In this document: positions 22,152 to 32,934 of the stretch, piece after piece
Position numbering within the stretch: position 1 is the first letter of the stretch
How the letters are laid out: each line of letters opens with the position of its first letter
Assembly: GCA_949126835.1 (NCBI GenBank)
Contig: CASBPS010000124.1
Span: 136,501-200,500 of the forward strand
DNA: 64,000 nucleotides
DNA from: Anisus vortex
Lineage: Eukaryota > Mollusca > Gastropoda > Planorbidae
Reading direction: 5' to 3'
The notes under the pieces: generated by a model
Seen by the model: only the letters and a program-made list of their open reading frames with translations
The model's database searches: none
What the model was told of the DNA's origin: nothing
Program-made: the position numbers and the translations under genes

Positions 22152-22337
22152 GCGGTTTTGAGTTATTGGTACTGACAGAAAGAGAAACGCGAGCTCTACC
22201 ATCCTATCTGGCCTTACGGCTCTATGAAAATTTTTAAACTGCTGAAACTGCTCGATAATCGTTTTGCCTAAGTCAAAACAGTGAGTTAGGCATTTTTACA
22301 ACCTTCATCATGACGGGAGACAGAATCAGACACTGAC

Positions 22338-24111
22338 ATGGAAATGGAGTCATCTGAGTCAGCTAATCAACAAGCGCCTTCACTTAATAGTCCCACAAAG
22401 ATTAGAATAAAGAAACCTCACCTATGGAAATCGAACATCAGCAAAAGACTCAAATTACAAGGTCAAGAATACACCAGTAGCAAAGGAAAACAACGTTGTG
22501 AGAGAAAGCCTTGTCCCATGTGCACATCTGATTATTGTAAAAAATCAGAATTAAGAAACTGTTCTTCGTTGAATGAAAACGATCGCCTACAACTCTTTAC
22601 CACCTTCTGGGAAATGCAACCATGGGAAGCAAGAAGGAAATATGTACAGGCATTGGTGACTCGGCAGCCTATCAAACAGAAGAAAAACATTAATTCATCC
22701 AAGCGACACATTTCTCTATCCTATGTTTTGGAAAAAGAAGATGGTAATGTTGTGCCAGTTTGCAAGGAAATGTTTTGTAACACCTAAGGTGTATCAAAGC
22801 GAACGATTTCAAGTTGGACCTCTGATTCATTTTTAGACGACACTGACGATGATGATTTCCAAAACAAAGATGAGTCTTCAAAAAATCCAAATTCTGGAAA
22901 AACACCGAAAGTCAGAAGAAGACATGAACTACCTTAAAACCTGGTGACTTCATCTACCTACAGTGGAATCCCATTATTGTTGCCAAAGTGAAACATACAA
23001 GAACAAGAAATTCCTCTTTCCTGGTACACAAATAACAGACCTACACACGCAATATTGTCAATCAGCAAGTGATGGAAAGCATCCAGTCGGGCTCACCATG
23101 TTCCGTAAAATGTTCCAGTCAATGGGATTTTCTGTGTTCATACCCAAAAAGGATCAGTGTGAACAATGCATGCAGGCAAAAGTGGGAACTCTGAGTGATA
23201 ATGATTACGCTGAACATGCTGAACAAAAAGATCTTGCGCGAGAGAAGAAAAGTCAAGACAAAGAGGAGACAAAGACAGATAATTCAAAGTATGTATGGAC
23301 TATGGATCTCCAGGCTGTTCTTCTCTGTCCTAAGACAAATGCCAGCACAGCATATTACAAAACCAAAGTTCATGTTCATAATATTATGACCTATTATAAC
23401 CTGGGCACCAAGGAAGGTTATTGTCTTACATGAGATGAATGTAATGACAATTTGAGTAGCGAAATGTTCGCATACCTTCATTATGCTCATTTTAAACAGT
23501 ACATCAAAGAGAACAAGAAGAAAACACATTACATTATTTGGAGTGACAACTGCACTTATCAAAATAAAAATGTGACAGTTGCCAATATGTTTTATCATTT
23601 GGCAAAAAAGTACAATGTCGTCATTGAGCAGAAATTTCTAATTAGTGGACACACTCAAATGGAATGTGATTCTGTACATAGCACGATAGAGAGGAACATT
23701 ACATGTGACGTCTTCGCGCCATCTGAGTATGCCATCCTGTTCAGAACAGCCAGGAGAAAGCCTCAAGCTTACACTGTGAGAGAAATTGAACACAATCAGC
23801 CTGTTAAATTGAATGGTTCCTATTTCACAAGCATCCGCCCTGGTAAGACAACTGGAGATGTCACATTTGGTGAATTGAAGGCAATCCAATACAAACCCAG
23901 AGAAATCCACTACAAGCTCAGTCACAGAGATGACTGGAAACTCTTGCCTCAGAGAATCCGAGATGTTGAGTTGGAAACAGTCCAGCTGTTTCAGCATCAG
24001 CTGCCGCTCACTGATAGAAAATTCAATTATGTCATGTCCATGGTCAAAATAATGCTCATCATTAATTTTATAACTGTACTTTTGAAGGAAAATTGCAACA
24101 AAGTGAATTAA
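22338..24111 (+). pseudogene. Broken transposase of a widespread metazoan family
   Basis: Three open segments form one gene: 22338-22787, 22963-23433 and 23452-24111. The first ends at an in-frame TAA (22785); a frameshift lies between 22787 and 22963; the second ends at a TGA (23431) in the same frame as the third. Residues seen in order: a Lys-rich start (KPHLWKSNISKRLKLQGQEY) as in many uncharacterised multi-copy animal proteins, a Cys-rich patch (CERKPCPMC...DYC), DQCEQC near 23156, WTMDLQAV near 23298, WSDNCTYQNKN near 23540, GHTQMECDSVHSTIER near 23648, and a C-terminal LNGSYFTSIRPGKTTGD block. The Asp in MDL, the Asp in WSDN and the Glu in STIER or QMEC are candidate catalytic residues for a DDE transposase. 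The family name is not certain. Confidence 0.75.
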
Positions 24112-24409
24112 TTTTTGTTACTTGAGCTGTTTTTATTTGTTTTATTTTTTTTTTATTTTTTATGTGCAAAACGCATTACCATTTTTTGAACATGATTTAA
24201 ATTGCATTTAGTTTAACTCCTTTATTGTAATCACAATGCAACAGTTACTTTTTGTAGCACTTTATTTCCACAATATAGTTCACCTAGTCCAAAAACCCTG
24301 CTGTTGTTGTGTTGGTGGTGGTGGTGGTGGTATGACTGGTGATGGCTCTTGTAATGGTGGTGGTGTCAACATGTAGGGCATAATAAAATAAAGAGCTTAA
24401 CTCTCTGGA

Positions 24410-24530
24410 TGAAAAAATGCCTAAGTCATTAAATATGCTATAAAATTGCCTTCCTACAGCAAGATTGCCTAAGTCACAGAATGAAAGATGCATAAGTACT
24501 CTAAACATTTTGCATAAGTCATAATAAGTC
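24410..24530. repeat. Iterated subterminal motif TGCNTAAGTCA
   Basis: TGCCTAAGTCA at 24418, TTGCCTAAGTCA near 24466, TGCATAAGTAC near 24490 and TTGCATAAGTCA near 24511 repeat the TTGCGTAAGTCA core of the TIRs. One further copy lies on the left side (TTGCCTAAGTCA near 22264). Repeated subterminal motifs of this sort commonly bind transposase in DNA transposons; binding here is inference. Confidence 0.75.
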
Positions 24531-24676
24531 TCGTACTGTAGTAATCCACATAGAATTAAAATTCTTTTGTTGATAATATTGATACAAACATGAAATCACA
24601 CAAGTATACAACAAACTAGAGTTTTCAGGGGCATTAACTAGGAATGAAACAGTTTTTTCACGTTTTCTCAAAATAG

Positions 24677-24714
24677 CAAAAAATGACTTACGCAATTATC
24701 TTATGAGCGTGACG
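24677..24714 (-). repeat. Right terminal inverted repeat
   Basis: Reverse complement of 22114-22151, ending CTTATGAGCGTGACG and followed by the TSD CTAT. Confidence 0.95.
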
Positions 24715-24718
24715 CTAT

Positions 24719-24948
24719 GTCCTATGTTTGACATAATAGGCATTAAACCAATGATATCTATGGCTACCTTCTGAAATGGTCTAGTTGCAGTAACTCCTTT
24801 TTGTATAGGTGCTTAAGTAAAGTTACCTCTCGGTCCTTTCATCTGACACACTTCACATTGTTTAACAAATCTTTTCACATCTTTTCACATTTTAGGCCAA
24901 AAGTAATGTTGTATTATTCTGTTTTTGGTTTTGCCAGCTCCCATATGA
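24719..24948 (-). pseudogene. Integrase zinc-binding region of element C
   Basis: On the minus strand: HMGAGKTKNRIIQHY, then a short decayed stretch, FVKQCEVCQMKGPRG with the CxxC of the HHCC module, and FQKVAIDIIGLMPI with the first catalytic Asp, ending at the DNA-transposon insertion. One stop lies after GNFT. It continues the frame of 25561-26040 across the solo LTR. Confidence 0.75.
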
Positions 24949-24952
24949 CCAG

Positions 24953-25556
24953 TGTCACGTGCGAAATCAGCTACTGACGTATGATGATATTTTTAGTAAT
25001 GTATTATTATAAATTATTTTGATTCACATCCATCTTGGATCTCACAAGGTTGTATAAGAATTAGTATTGATGTTATTGAAGTAGATTTGATGTTTATTTG
25101 ACTCGTATGATCTGAATCTTTTGTGTATGAAGTGATTTAGATAAACTGTTCCTTAATATAGAGGAAATCCACAATCCTGTTTGAATGATTAAACACAATT
25201 TTATTCCAACAAGTTGAGATGATAAAAATAACAGTAACACAGAATACATGTACCAATATTATATGATGAAACTTAATCAGTTGATATTCTTCTATATCGT
25301 ACTAAGCCGTAATCCTATCTTTAAGAAAGTGGTCAAAAACAGTCCTCACACATTAGCGCCCAAACTAGAACTAAACTAACGGTCTCAAACCCTCGTGCTA
25401 ACATATGACGCATTTTAATGCTATGACGTAGTGTCTAGACATATACATGTTTATTCCTAACACGGAAACATTTCGGGTTTAAGATTATTTCTTTTTAACT
25501 TTGGTTAATAATAATAGAACCAATATAATTATGGAAATAAAACTACTTTTTTAACA
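24953..25556. repeat. 604-bp solo LTR inserted in the integrase of element C
   Basis: It starts TGTCACGTGCG and ends TTTTTTAACA, with TG...CA ends, and is flanked by CCAG on both sides (24949-24952 and 25557-25560). Excision of the block plus one CCAG rejoins the integrase codons SIPLAG and HMGAG. AATAAAA on the minus strand near 25195-25200 suggests minus orientation. No internal sequence is present, so it is a recombined solo LTR. The TSD looks like 4 bp, or 5 bp with one mismatch. Confidence 0.8.
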
Positions 25557-25560
25557 CCAG

Positions 25561-26045
25561 CCAATGGTATAGAATGAGCATTAGTCATTATGTCTGTTCT
25601 ATATTTATATGGTACAATTATTTGTTCCACTTGTCTGCCATTTATTAGTATCTCTCTGACTAATAATTGCGTATCATTTTTCACTTTGCATACATCATTC
25701 TTATTAGTAATTCCTTTCTCTGTAAATTTGAAAAGTTTATCCAATGTAGTATCCTCTCTTCGTTTCTTTTTGAATATTTCCAAATTAAAGTTTTCATTCA
25801 GTAGTGATTCATTATCAACTGATGTGTCTGTGTCATTATCAAATAGTGTCTGACTTTCTCCAGTATTGCTTGCTTTACCTTCATTAATTACATAGCATTG
25901 TGCTTGATTATTATTTAATTCCCATATATATATTTCTTCTCTGGTACATTATTTAACTGTTTCTGCATTTCCAATATTTAAATCAATTGGTGCATCATCT
26001 ATAACATGAGCCTGTAACGCTACCAATGACTGAATGTGACCACCA
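25561..26045 (-). pseudogene. Protease end and integrase linker of element C
   Basis: The minus strand reads SLVALQAHVIDDAPIDLNIG, the C-terminal signature of a gypsy aspartic protease, then a stop, a linker of charged residues, and the frame 25783-25529 with LLVREILINGRQVEQIIVP, the segment that leads into the integrase HHCC module. The protease active site and gag are missing beyond 26045. Protease passing directly to integrase, with no RT between, is the Gmr1-type order. Confidence 0.65.
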
Positions 26046-26205
26046 GCTACGAAAAAAGATAATCACAACTAAAAAACAATGGATATAATGAATTCTAAAC
26101 TCATACATCACATAATGCACGTTAAACATAATATTGACTTAAACAAAAGACGAGAAGTTTACGACATTAATTCTTCTGTTACTGTTCACGACTTGAAGTG
26201 GCCAC

Positions 26206-26550
26206 CGGTGTTTAGCATCATTAAGTTCTCGTCAGTGTATAGTGCCATTAAGATTTGTGTAAGTGTTTAACGCCATTAAGTATTGCGTCAGTGTTTAACA
26301 CCATTATGTTTTTGTCAGTGTTTAACGCCATTATGTTTTTGTCAGTGTTTAACGCCATTATGTTTTTGTCAGGATTTAACGCCATTATGTTTTTGTCAGT
26401 GTTTAAAGCCATTATGTTTTTGTCAGTGTTTAACGCCATTATGTTTTTGTCAGTGCTTAACGCCATTATGTTTTTGTCAGTGTTTAACGCCATTATGTTT
26501 TTGTCAGTGTTCAACGCCATTATGTTTTTGTCAGTGTTTAACGCCATTAA
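26206..26550. repeat. 27-bp minisatellite
   Basis: About 12-13 copies of a 27-bp unit (GTGTTTAACGCCATTATG plus TTTTTGTCA). Edge copies are more diverged than central ones. Because the unit is nine codons long, both strands stay open in more than one frame; these frames are a consequence of the repeat and are not called as genes. Confidence 0.95.
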
Positions 26551-26940
26551 GTCCTCCATTAGTTATTCGAAATCCAAACAAAATGTGGAAGGAAATAGTT
26601 TTCGTCTTGGCGGTTTCTGTCCGTTTCATGGCCGACATCACCCGATTTTGCATTTTCCCGACATTTTTTTAAAATACTTTATTTTTAATTGATTGGGCAC
26701 TGCATGCATAGTGTATATAGCTCATTTGTATTTGTATTGTTTTTTCTAAAGGGGGATTAATTTAAATTTTCTGCGTTGGATCAGCGTTAGAGCGTTAGTT
26801 CAAAGGTTAAAGAGCTTTCAATCGCAGTAAGGAAAAAAACGAAAAGATTGGAGAATGGCGGCGCATCCCATTAAATGTGTGAAAGTCGTCTGAGATAGTT
26901 CCAAGGTTTCCCCGCCATTTTACTGACCATAAACTAGTGA
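26551..26940. other. Unassigned spacer between two minisatellites
   Basis: No gene or repeat seen. Confidence 0.4.
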
Positions 26941-26943
26941 GAA

Positions 26944-27586
26944 CTGTAGCATAAATCAATATCTAGTCTATGCTGAGACATGTAGAATAAATCTATATCT
27001 AGCTTATGGTGAAACATGTAGAAAAAATCTTTATCTAGTTTATGGTAATGCATGTAAAATAAATATATATCTAGTTTATTTTCATACATGTGGAAAAAAT
27101 ATATATTATCTAGTTTATGGTAATACATGTAGAATAAATCTATATCTAATTTATGTTGATACATGTAGAATAAATTTATACCTACTTTATGGTGATACAT
27201 GTAGAATAAATCTATATCAAGGTTATGGTGATGGATGTAGATAAAATCTATATCTAGTTTATGGCGATACATGTAGGATAAATCTATATCAAGTTTATGG
27301 TGAGACATGTAGAATAAATCTATATGTAGTTTATAGTGATACTTGTAGCATAAATATATATCTAGTTTATGGTGATACATGCAGAATAAATCTTTATCTA
27401 GTTTATGGTGGTACATGTAGAATAAATCTATATCTAGTTTATGGTGAGACATGTAGAATAAATCTATATCAAGTTTATGGTGTTACATGTAGAATAAATC
27501 TATATCTAGTTTATGGTGTTACATGTAGAATAAATCTATATCTAGTTTATGGTGAGACATGTAGAATAAATCTATATCTAGTTTAT
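26944..27586. repeat. 36-bp minisatellite
   Basis: About 18 copies of a 36-bp unit containing ACATGTAGAATAAATCTATA and TCTAGTTTATGGTG. Unit length is twelve codons, which gives a 172-codon minus-strand frame (26934-27452) of repeated HKLDIDLFYMYH-type peptide; this is a product of the repeat. Confidence 0.95.
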
Positions 27587-27589
27587 AGT

Positions 27590-28050
27590 GAGAATAGGAT
27601 GGAACTGTGTAGCTAAACATACAACTTTTTATGCATCTGTTAATTTAGAACATAACAGGATATAGGGGAAAATTCCCTTAAAAATGTAGCATTATTTGTT
27701 GAATGCAATACCTTCGGGATAACGATCCAACAACTTAACTAACAGGCTATAAAATTATTGTATAGGCCTATGTTTTATCCAGTTATTTAACGGTATAATC
27801 TATTTTGACTGATCGGCAACCTACGCTACTCCTGTTCAACTTGGTACAGCGATTTTCAATGGCACGCAGAAGATGGACAAAATGGCTATTAGGGTCACTT
27901 CTACATTGAATTGAATGCCAGAACTTGAGGACTTCTGATCTATTTTATGATAATCTAAATTTATTCTAATTTTTGTTTGTTGCGTAATTTGATATTTTCT
28001 TCAACAGTTGTTCGACATCGATGTTCTCTACTGCTATTATGTACATGAGT
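27590..28050. other. Unassigned spacer
   Basis: No gene, repeat or RNA structure recognised. Confidence 0.4.
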
Positions 28051-28597
28051 TGTGATAAAGCACGCTCATAATAAAATAATTAGATACATTAACAGTCAAA
28101 GGGAAATGACCCAGATAGTTAAGTTATCTATTAGGAATCATGAGTTATTGCCGTTGATTGAATGATTGTTTAGTTTTGTACCTGTCTGTCAATCATGATA
28201 TCTAAGTCGCAATTTGTTCGGTGGAAATTGCGTTGTTAGCTATAAATCTTGATTACCACGAGAGACACAAGAAAAATGAGTTTGAAAGAGAGACTCGTCA
28301 TGTGACAATAAACGATTATATTTTAGTGTACCACCATGTCTTAAAGGAGTAAGACGTGTATGAAAGAAGACAGTATGACCTAAGATGGACTTAGAAGCTG
28401 TCAATGAATTTCTATTTGAACTTTGTTTATATTTCATATGTGATGGATTTTATATGATTAAACTATTCTGTGCTGCAGAAAAGTGTTATTGAATTTATGA
28501 CAAATATACATTCTATTAACACTGAAAGAGTTGGAGTTACACTCATGAATAATGGCTACTAGAATTGAAGTAGCACAAAATCAAAGAAAATATTATT
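28051..28597 (+). repeat. LTR-like repeat Y, second copy
   Basis: It matches 5573-6060 through AGGGAAATGACCCA, GAGTTATT, GTCATGTGACAATAAACGATTATA, GTGCTGCAGAAAAGTGTTATTGA, GTTACACTCA and GAAGTAGCAC. The two copies are well diverged. Starts (TGTGATAAAGC here, TGTTAAAATGG there) suggest an LTR, but no internal domain accompanies either copy. Confidence 0.6.
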
Positions 28598-28599
28598 TG

Positions 28600-29200
28600 T
28601 AAACTATTGTTCAATGGGCAAGGATAAACACCCCATTAACACATACCATGAGTATCAGGAACTAGTTCAATCACTGCAGCACATCTCAAATATAGATCTG
28701 ATTATGGCCAATGGGATCTGAGTGAACACGGTAATTTTAATAGTGATATACATAACTAAAGAGCTAATTTTTGAAAGTGTAATCTTGTTTTGAAGTGTCC
28801 ATAGTAATAATGTCGTAAAAAGAACGAATTCATTGAACATTAAAGAGCAAATTAAGAGCTATTTATAATACAATAAAATGAGTTTACATATGATTTTGAT
28901 AATCAACTGTGTAATCAGTATCCAAATGCCAACAAAATCATTTCTACAAAATATTAAACATAACTTTCAAGTCATTAGTTTAATATGAGCATTTATATGT
29001 TGTTGTCTTTTTCTATTTTTTTCGGAGAGGGGGGATATTTATATATTGTAGCTATTGAGAGATGTATTAATTTCCAGCAACAAAGAGACATTATTAATTT
29101 TCAACTTCTGTAGGAAAAATTCATATTGTAGAACCCGTGATGCCGAGCTTGTGAGACAAGCTCACCTTAGACGCATTCATAATGTTATTCCTAAATCTAA
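28600..29200. other. Unassigned AT-rich spacer
   Basis: No gene or repeat seen. Confidence 0.4.
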
Positions 29201-29204
29201 GTAG

Positions 29205-29810
29205 AACGTGAACTTTTGTCCATGACCTATATATAGAAATTAGAACACTGTATTCTTAAATAGGATACACAAACTTTTATCCATTGACCTATATACAGAA
29301 AGTAGCACACTTTATGTTTAGATAGGATTCACAAAATGTTGCAAATGACATATATATAGAAAGTAGAACAGTTTATGCTTAAATAGGATACACAAACTTT
29401 AATCCATTGACATATATACAGAAAGTAAAACACTTTATGCTTAGATAGGATACACAAACTGTTGTCAATGTCCTATTTATAGAAAGTAGAAGACTCTCTA
29501 AGTTAATAAGATACACAAACTTTTGTACATTGACCTGTATTTAGAAAGTAGAACACTTATGCTTAGACAGGATTTAAAAAACTGTTGTAAATTACCCATA
29601 TATATATAAAGTAGAACACTTTATGCTTCGATAGGATACACTAACTTTTGTCCATTGACCTATTTACAGAAAGTAGAGCACTTATGCTTAGATAGGATAA
29701 ACACACTTGTGTCCGTTGACCATGAAATGAAGGGTTAAATAGGATACACAAATCTTTATCCATTGACCTATATACAGAAAGTAGAATACTTTATGCTTAG
29801 ATAGGAACAA
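29205..29810. repeat. 62-bp satellite array S62, copy cluster 1
   Basis: About nine to ten imperfect copies of a 62-bp unit containing GTCCATTGACCTATATACAG, AAAGTAGAACACTTTATGCT and TAGATAGGATACACAAACTT. Divergence between units is moderate and one unit is partly deleted near 29715. The same unit recurs 7 kb to the right at 36949-37125. Confidence 0.9.
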
Positions 29811-29986
29811 CATTCGACAAGCAGACTCACGATTGTGCGCCCGAGTTTTTCGAGACGCCGCAACACTACATGAACACTGTATTTTTTCGCTTGCCATCTG
29901 TTTAAGTGGGACATTTATTCTTCTACTATTTATGACTTGGACATTTAGTAAGTGGACTTTCATGATTAACCCTCAATTATTAGATT

Positions 29987-30564
29987 TTAAGATTCCCCGC
30001 TATTAGTGGATGTTCTTTTATGTTCGGATCCGATAAATAATATTTGTGAGACCATTACTAGTGTAAAGTCAGACCCATGACTTTCGTCGCGTGGGGGTGC
30101 TACGATGGTGCGCGTAACTAGATTTCTCCACTCGTCCCTGTCAGAAGCCATTTGCAGAAGCATATCTAGATATAGTTCGGTCCACTCTTTTAGGTTGTCC
30201 AACTACTTCTTTTTCTGGCGATTTTTTCTGCGTGCTCCTTTTCCGGTATTTTGTAGGAGGGTTTTGGCCATTGGCCAAGGAGTCATGCCTTACAGGATGA
30301 CCAAACCATATCAGATTTTGTTGTTTTACAGTTGAAAGAAGTGCCTCCTGTTTCACCGCCAGATTATCGACCAGTAGCAAGACATGTTTTTGTTGTCTTT
30401 CTTTCTTGATAGCGTATTCCTAATAACTTTCTATAGAAATTGTTCACAAATGCCTGAATTATTCTCTCTGCATTCAGCCTCCAACTTTCGCAGCCATATA
30501 AAAACACGGAAAGTAGGTCTACAGTGATGATAATAACTTTATTTTCACTGGGAAACTGATTCAT
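29987..30564 (-). mobile_element. LINE C-terminal fragment, clade unassigned
   Basis: Three minus-strand frames in order (30564-30364, 30380-30141, 30202-29987) give the end of a non-LTR reverse transcriptase: LYGCESWRLNAERIIQAFVN, FYRKLLGIRYQERKT, LIWFGHPVRHDSLANG, then LKEWTELYLDMLLQMASDRD followed by EWRNLV. This CESW...RLLGI...WFGH...MASDR series is the C-terminal signature of a common LINE type in animal genomes. Catalytic motifs are upstream and missing; frameshifts near 30370 and 30190 separate the parts. Confidence 0.8.
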
Positions 30565-30776
30565 TACTTATTGTGACAAGGTACTTAAAGATTTACCCGT
30601 TATCACAAGGTGAAGTAGAATTGTGTCTTACACCTCTGGCTTCTTGTCTTGTTTGATGGCTATCACAGTTATTCTTAGAATCGTACAAATTTTTATTTGA
30701 TACTCCTTAGTAAAGGCAACACAACAAAACAACACTGTAAGTGACTCTCAAAGATTCAGGTTTGATATATCAATCC

Positions 30777-30807
<31 letters not shown>

Positions 30808-32934
30808 ATTATGATCAGTTTATTTATAAAGTAAGGGACGATATGCTTAGAAACCGAATTATCAAAATTCACATAAAATAGTTCAGTTTACACACAAGAT
30901 CAGAAAATATGTTCTAGAGTTTTAACGTGTGAACTTCACGGAGCCAAGGAATCAACTAACTACAGTGTAACGATGTTACATACTTTCAACTAATGAATAT
31001 TATCTGTATTAAGCCCGAACTAAACTTGTTAAGGAAGAATATTGTCGCAACAATAAACCTCATTTCCTTTACAAGATGTTCGTGTATCCATCTTGCTATC
31101 ACTTGTTGTTGTTGTTAGAACGGGCTGAGTTTATGTTAATCAGGTGGGATTTCCGGTAGGGAAATCAGACTTCCCCACCTACACTTATATTTTGGGTTGC
31201 GTCCCACCCACATGTGACACCCCCATGTGACATGCTGCTTTAAGATAAGACTTTCCCAACTAGAGTTGCGTCTTTGTTCATTGAATTGTTATTTGTAAGA
31301 CACGATCAGGGAGCTATGTTGCTACCCCCCCCCCCCAAACGTCACACACACACGCACGCACCTTGGCATTCTCGTCTATCTATGTTGTTATTAGATACTT
31401 GTTAATTGCATCCGGTCTTACAGTGTTTTAGGATGTTCATGTCGCCCAAAAGTCTGGTGACACTGTTATTGTAAGCTTTCACCTGGAATTTCCCTAGACT
31501 TTATCTGAGATTAATGTCTGAATTCAAAACAATACAGTGCTCTATATGTTTAACCCTTCCCTGATTCTCTATCTAAGATTACTTTCCACAAATGTCAATT
31601 ATCGCCAACGTGATTAAACCTCCCCACCCTCAGCCTAGTAACGTGATGTTAGATAAACCAACCCGAGTGGACCTGGGTCGGAGACGCCAGAGATTGAATT
31701 TGGTTTTCTTCAGTGTCTCAGTGAACCATAGAGCAAACATTAGCTCTGGTTATAGCGGTCTGATAGAGCCATGGCGATGCGGGGGAACCTATAGAACATA
31801 GGATAGGACATAGTACCTGGACATAGGATAGAACTAATAGAAACATAGCTTATACCGCCGATGAACATTGCTTTTATTTTATATCAAACTGAATTTCGCT
31901 GTGTATCTTCAGACTATAATATTCATTATTCACATTATCCGTGTACCCAAAGGATTTTAAGTGTTCGCCATTGTTCAGTTTTTCATACACTTTCGCTATA
32001 TTTGCCAGTGTCGGCCTTGCCAAAACTTTCACTGTATTGCCATTGTACGCATTGCCTAAGCTTTCGCTTTATTTGCCATTGAGTATGTGAACTGTACTTT
32101 CGCTAAAAATTGGATTTTATTATTATTATTCCACTTGTCAAGAAAGAACTATATAAATATATGATTAAACTCATCGTTATATATTATTTATATAACCAAC
32201 ACTGAATCGTTGATTGATTTGCTTCAAATACCTTATGTTGTACGTCTGTCAACTTTGTAATGTATACCATGGTGAACCAAAAAAAATTTGTAAGAAGTAG
32301 ATGGACCTAACCAAAGTAATCGTACCGCTAGACAACAAGCCACGGGTGGACCTCAAACTCCATCCATTGTGTGACAGCGGTTGAAAACTACAAGCACATC
32401 ATCACATACAGTTTTTCCACCCGCACTGGTCATTGACCTCTGCCAGAATTGTCTCTTTTACCAGATTGGGTGTTTAAAATCACATCGGCGTAAGCTTACA
32501 TTCATTTAACGTTTTAGAGATCTCTAGAATGTTTAGTTATAGGGGTAGTGGGGGTAGTGGGGGAAACTCATTAACTTACATCAATTCAAGAAGGGTAGGG
32601 GTGCCACGTAAGGAGGAGGTAGGTGGGGAGTAACCAGTTGTCTTTTTATTACCATAAACGGAGTGGGTGTAGAATGCAATGTAAATACCGGGGAGGGGGT
32701 TAATTATCTCGACTAAAACTCCTTCTTTAGAAAAGAGTAATTGGGTTACTGTGTCATTGGGCACGAGGCTACCATTGTTGTAAATACAGAGACAAATTAA
32801 CTTGAAAATACAAGGTGGGACCGGATATGGCTAAGTGCGTATCTATGTAACAACGAAAGGCAAGTAAATGGGACTGTGTGTGTGGGTGAAAGGGGAAAAG
32901 GCACAATAGATACGGGTAAATAGGAGTGACCTAC
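30565..32934. other. Unassigned, microsatellites only
   Basis: It holds an AT dinucleotide run at about 30775-30804, a C-run next to CA repeats near 31325-31360, and a loose repetition of TTCGCTTTATTTGCCATTG-like phrases at 31970-32090. The block at 31600-31800 is less AT-rich, with an open frame (31592-31801) that has no motif. I find no supportable gene. Confidence 0.4.

Larger units (their letters stand above)
22114..24714 (+). mobile_element. 2.6-kb DNA transposon with 38-bp TIRs in element C
   Basis: The ends are perfect inverted repeats of 38 bp (22114-22151 and 24677-24714) starting CGTCACGCTCATAAG. They are flanked by a 4-bp direct repeat CTAT (22110-22113 and 24715-24718). Removing the element plus one CTAT restores an open integrase frame reading through GHRYILTLID, which confirms the boundaries. 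Inside is a broken transposase gene (22338-24111) and a subterminal motif of the form TGCNTAAGTCA repeated on the right side. A 4-bp TSD that is not TTAA would fit Sola-like or a few other superfamilies; the superfamily is not proved. Confidence 0.9.
20300..26045 (-). mobile_element. Ty3/gypsy element C, Gmr1-like, RT deleted and 5'-truncated
   Basis: On the minus strand the recognisable order is protease end (near 26000: LQAHVIDDAPIDLNIG), a linker, the integrase zinc region (HSIPLAG...HMGAGKTKNRI, split by a solo LTR), the integrase core (AIDIIGLMPI...CSRYAEAVPLKK, split by a DNA transposon), then after NKTLKEML a direct jump to an RNase H tail (NNSRRARWSLIMQAYSF, then ENILTDLLSRC near 21700) and a 3' LTR end at 20514. 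Integrase upstream of RNase H is the order of Gmr1-like Ty3/gypsy elements; in this copy the RT and most of RNase H are deleted between them. Gag and the 5' LTR are not present to the right of 26045. Confidence 0.7.

Noticed and set aside
26248..26692. Repeat-protein genes in the 27-bp array (both strands)
   Set aside because: The period is a multiple of three, so frames stay open automatically; the unit is equally conserved on codon positions and on both strands.
26934..27452. 172-codon repeat protein in the 36-bp array
   Set aside because: Same reason; no start context, signal peptide or conserved flank.
29205..29810. CRISPR-like array
   Set aside because: Units are directly adjacent with no unique spacers, and the sequence is eukaryotic; the same holds for the 19-, 25-, 34-, 51- and 62-bp arrays.
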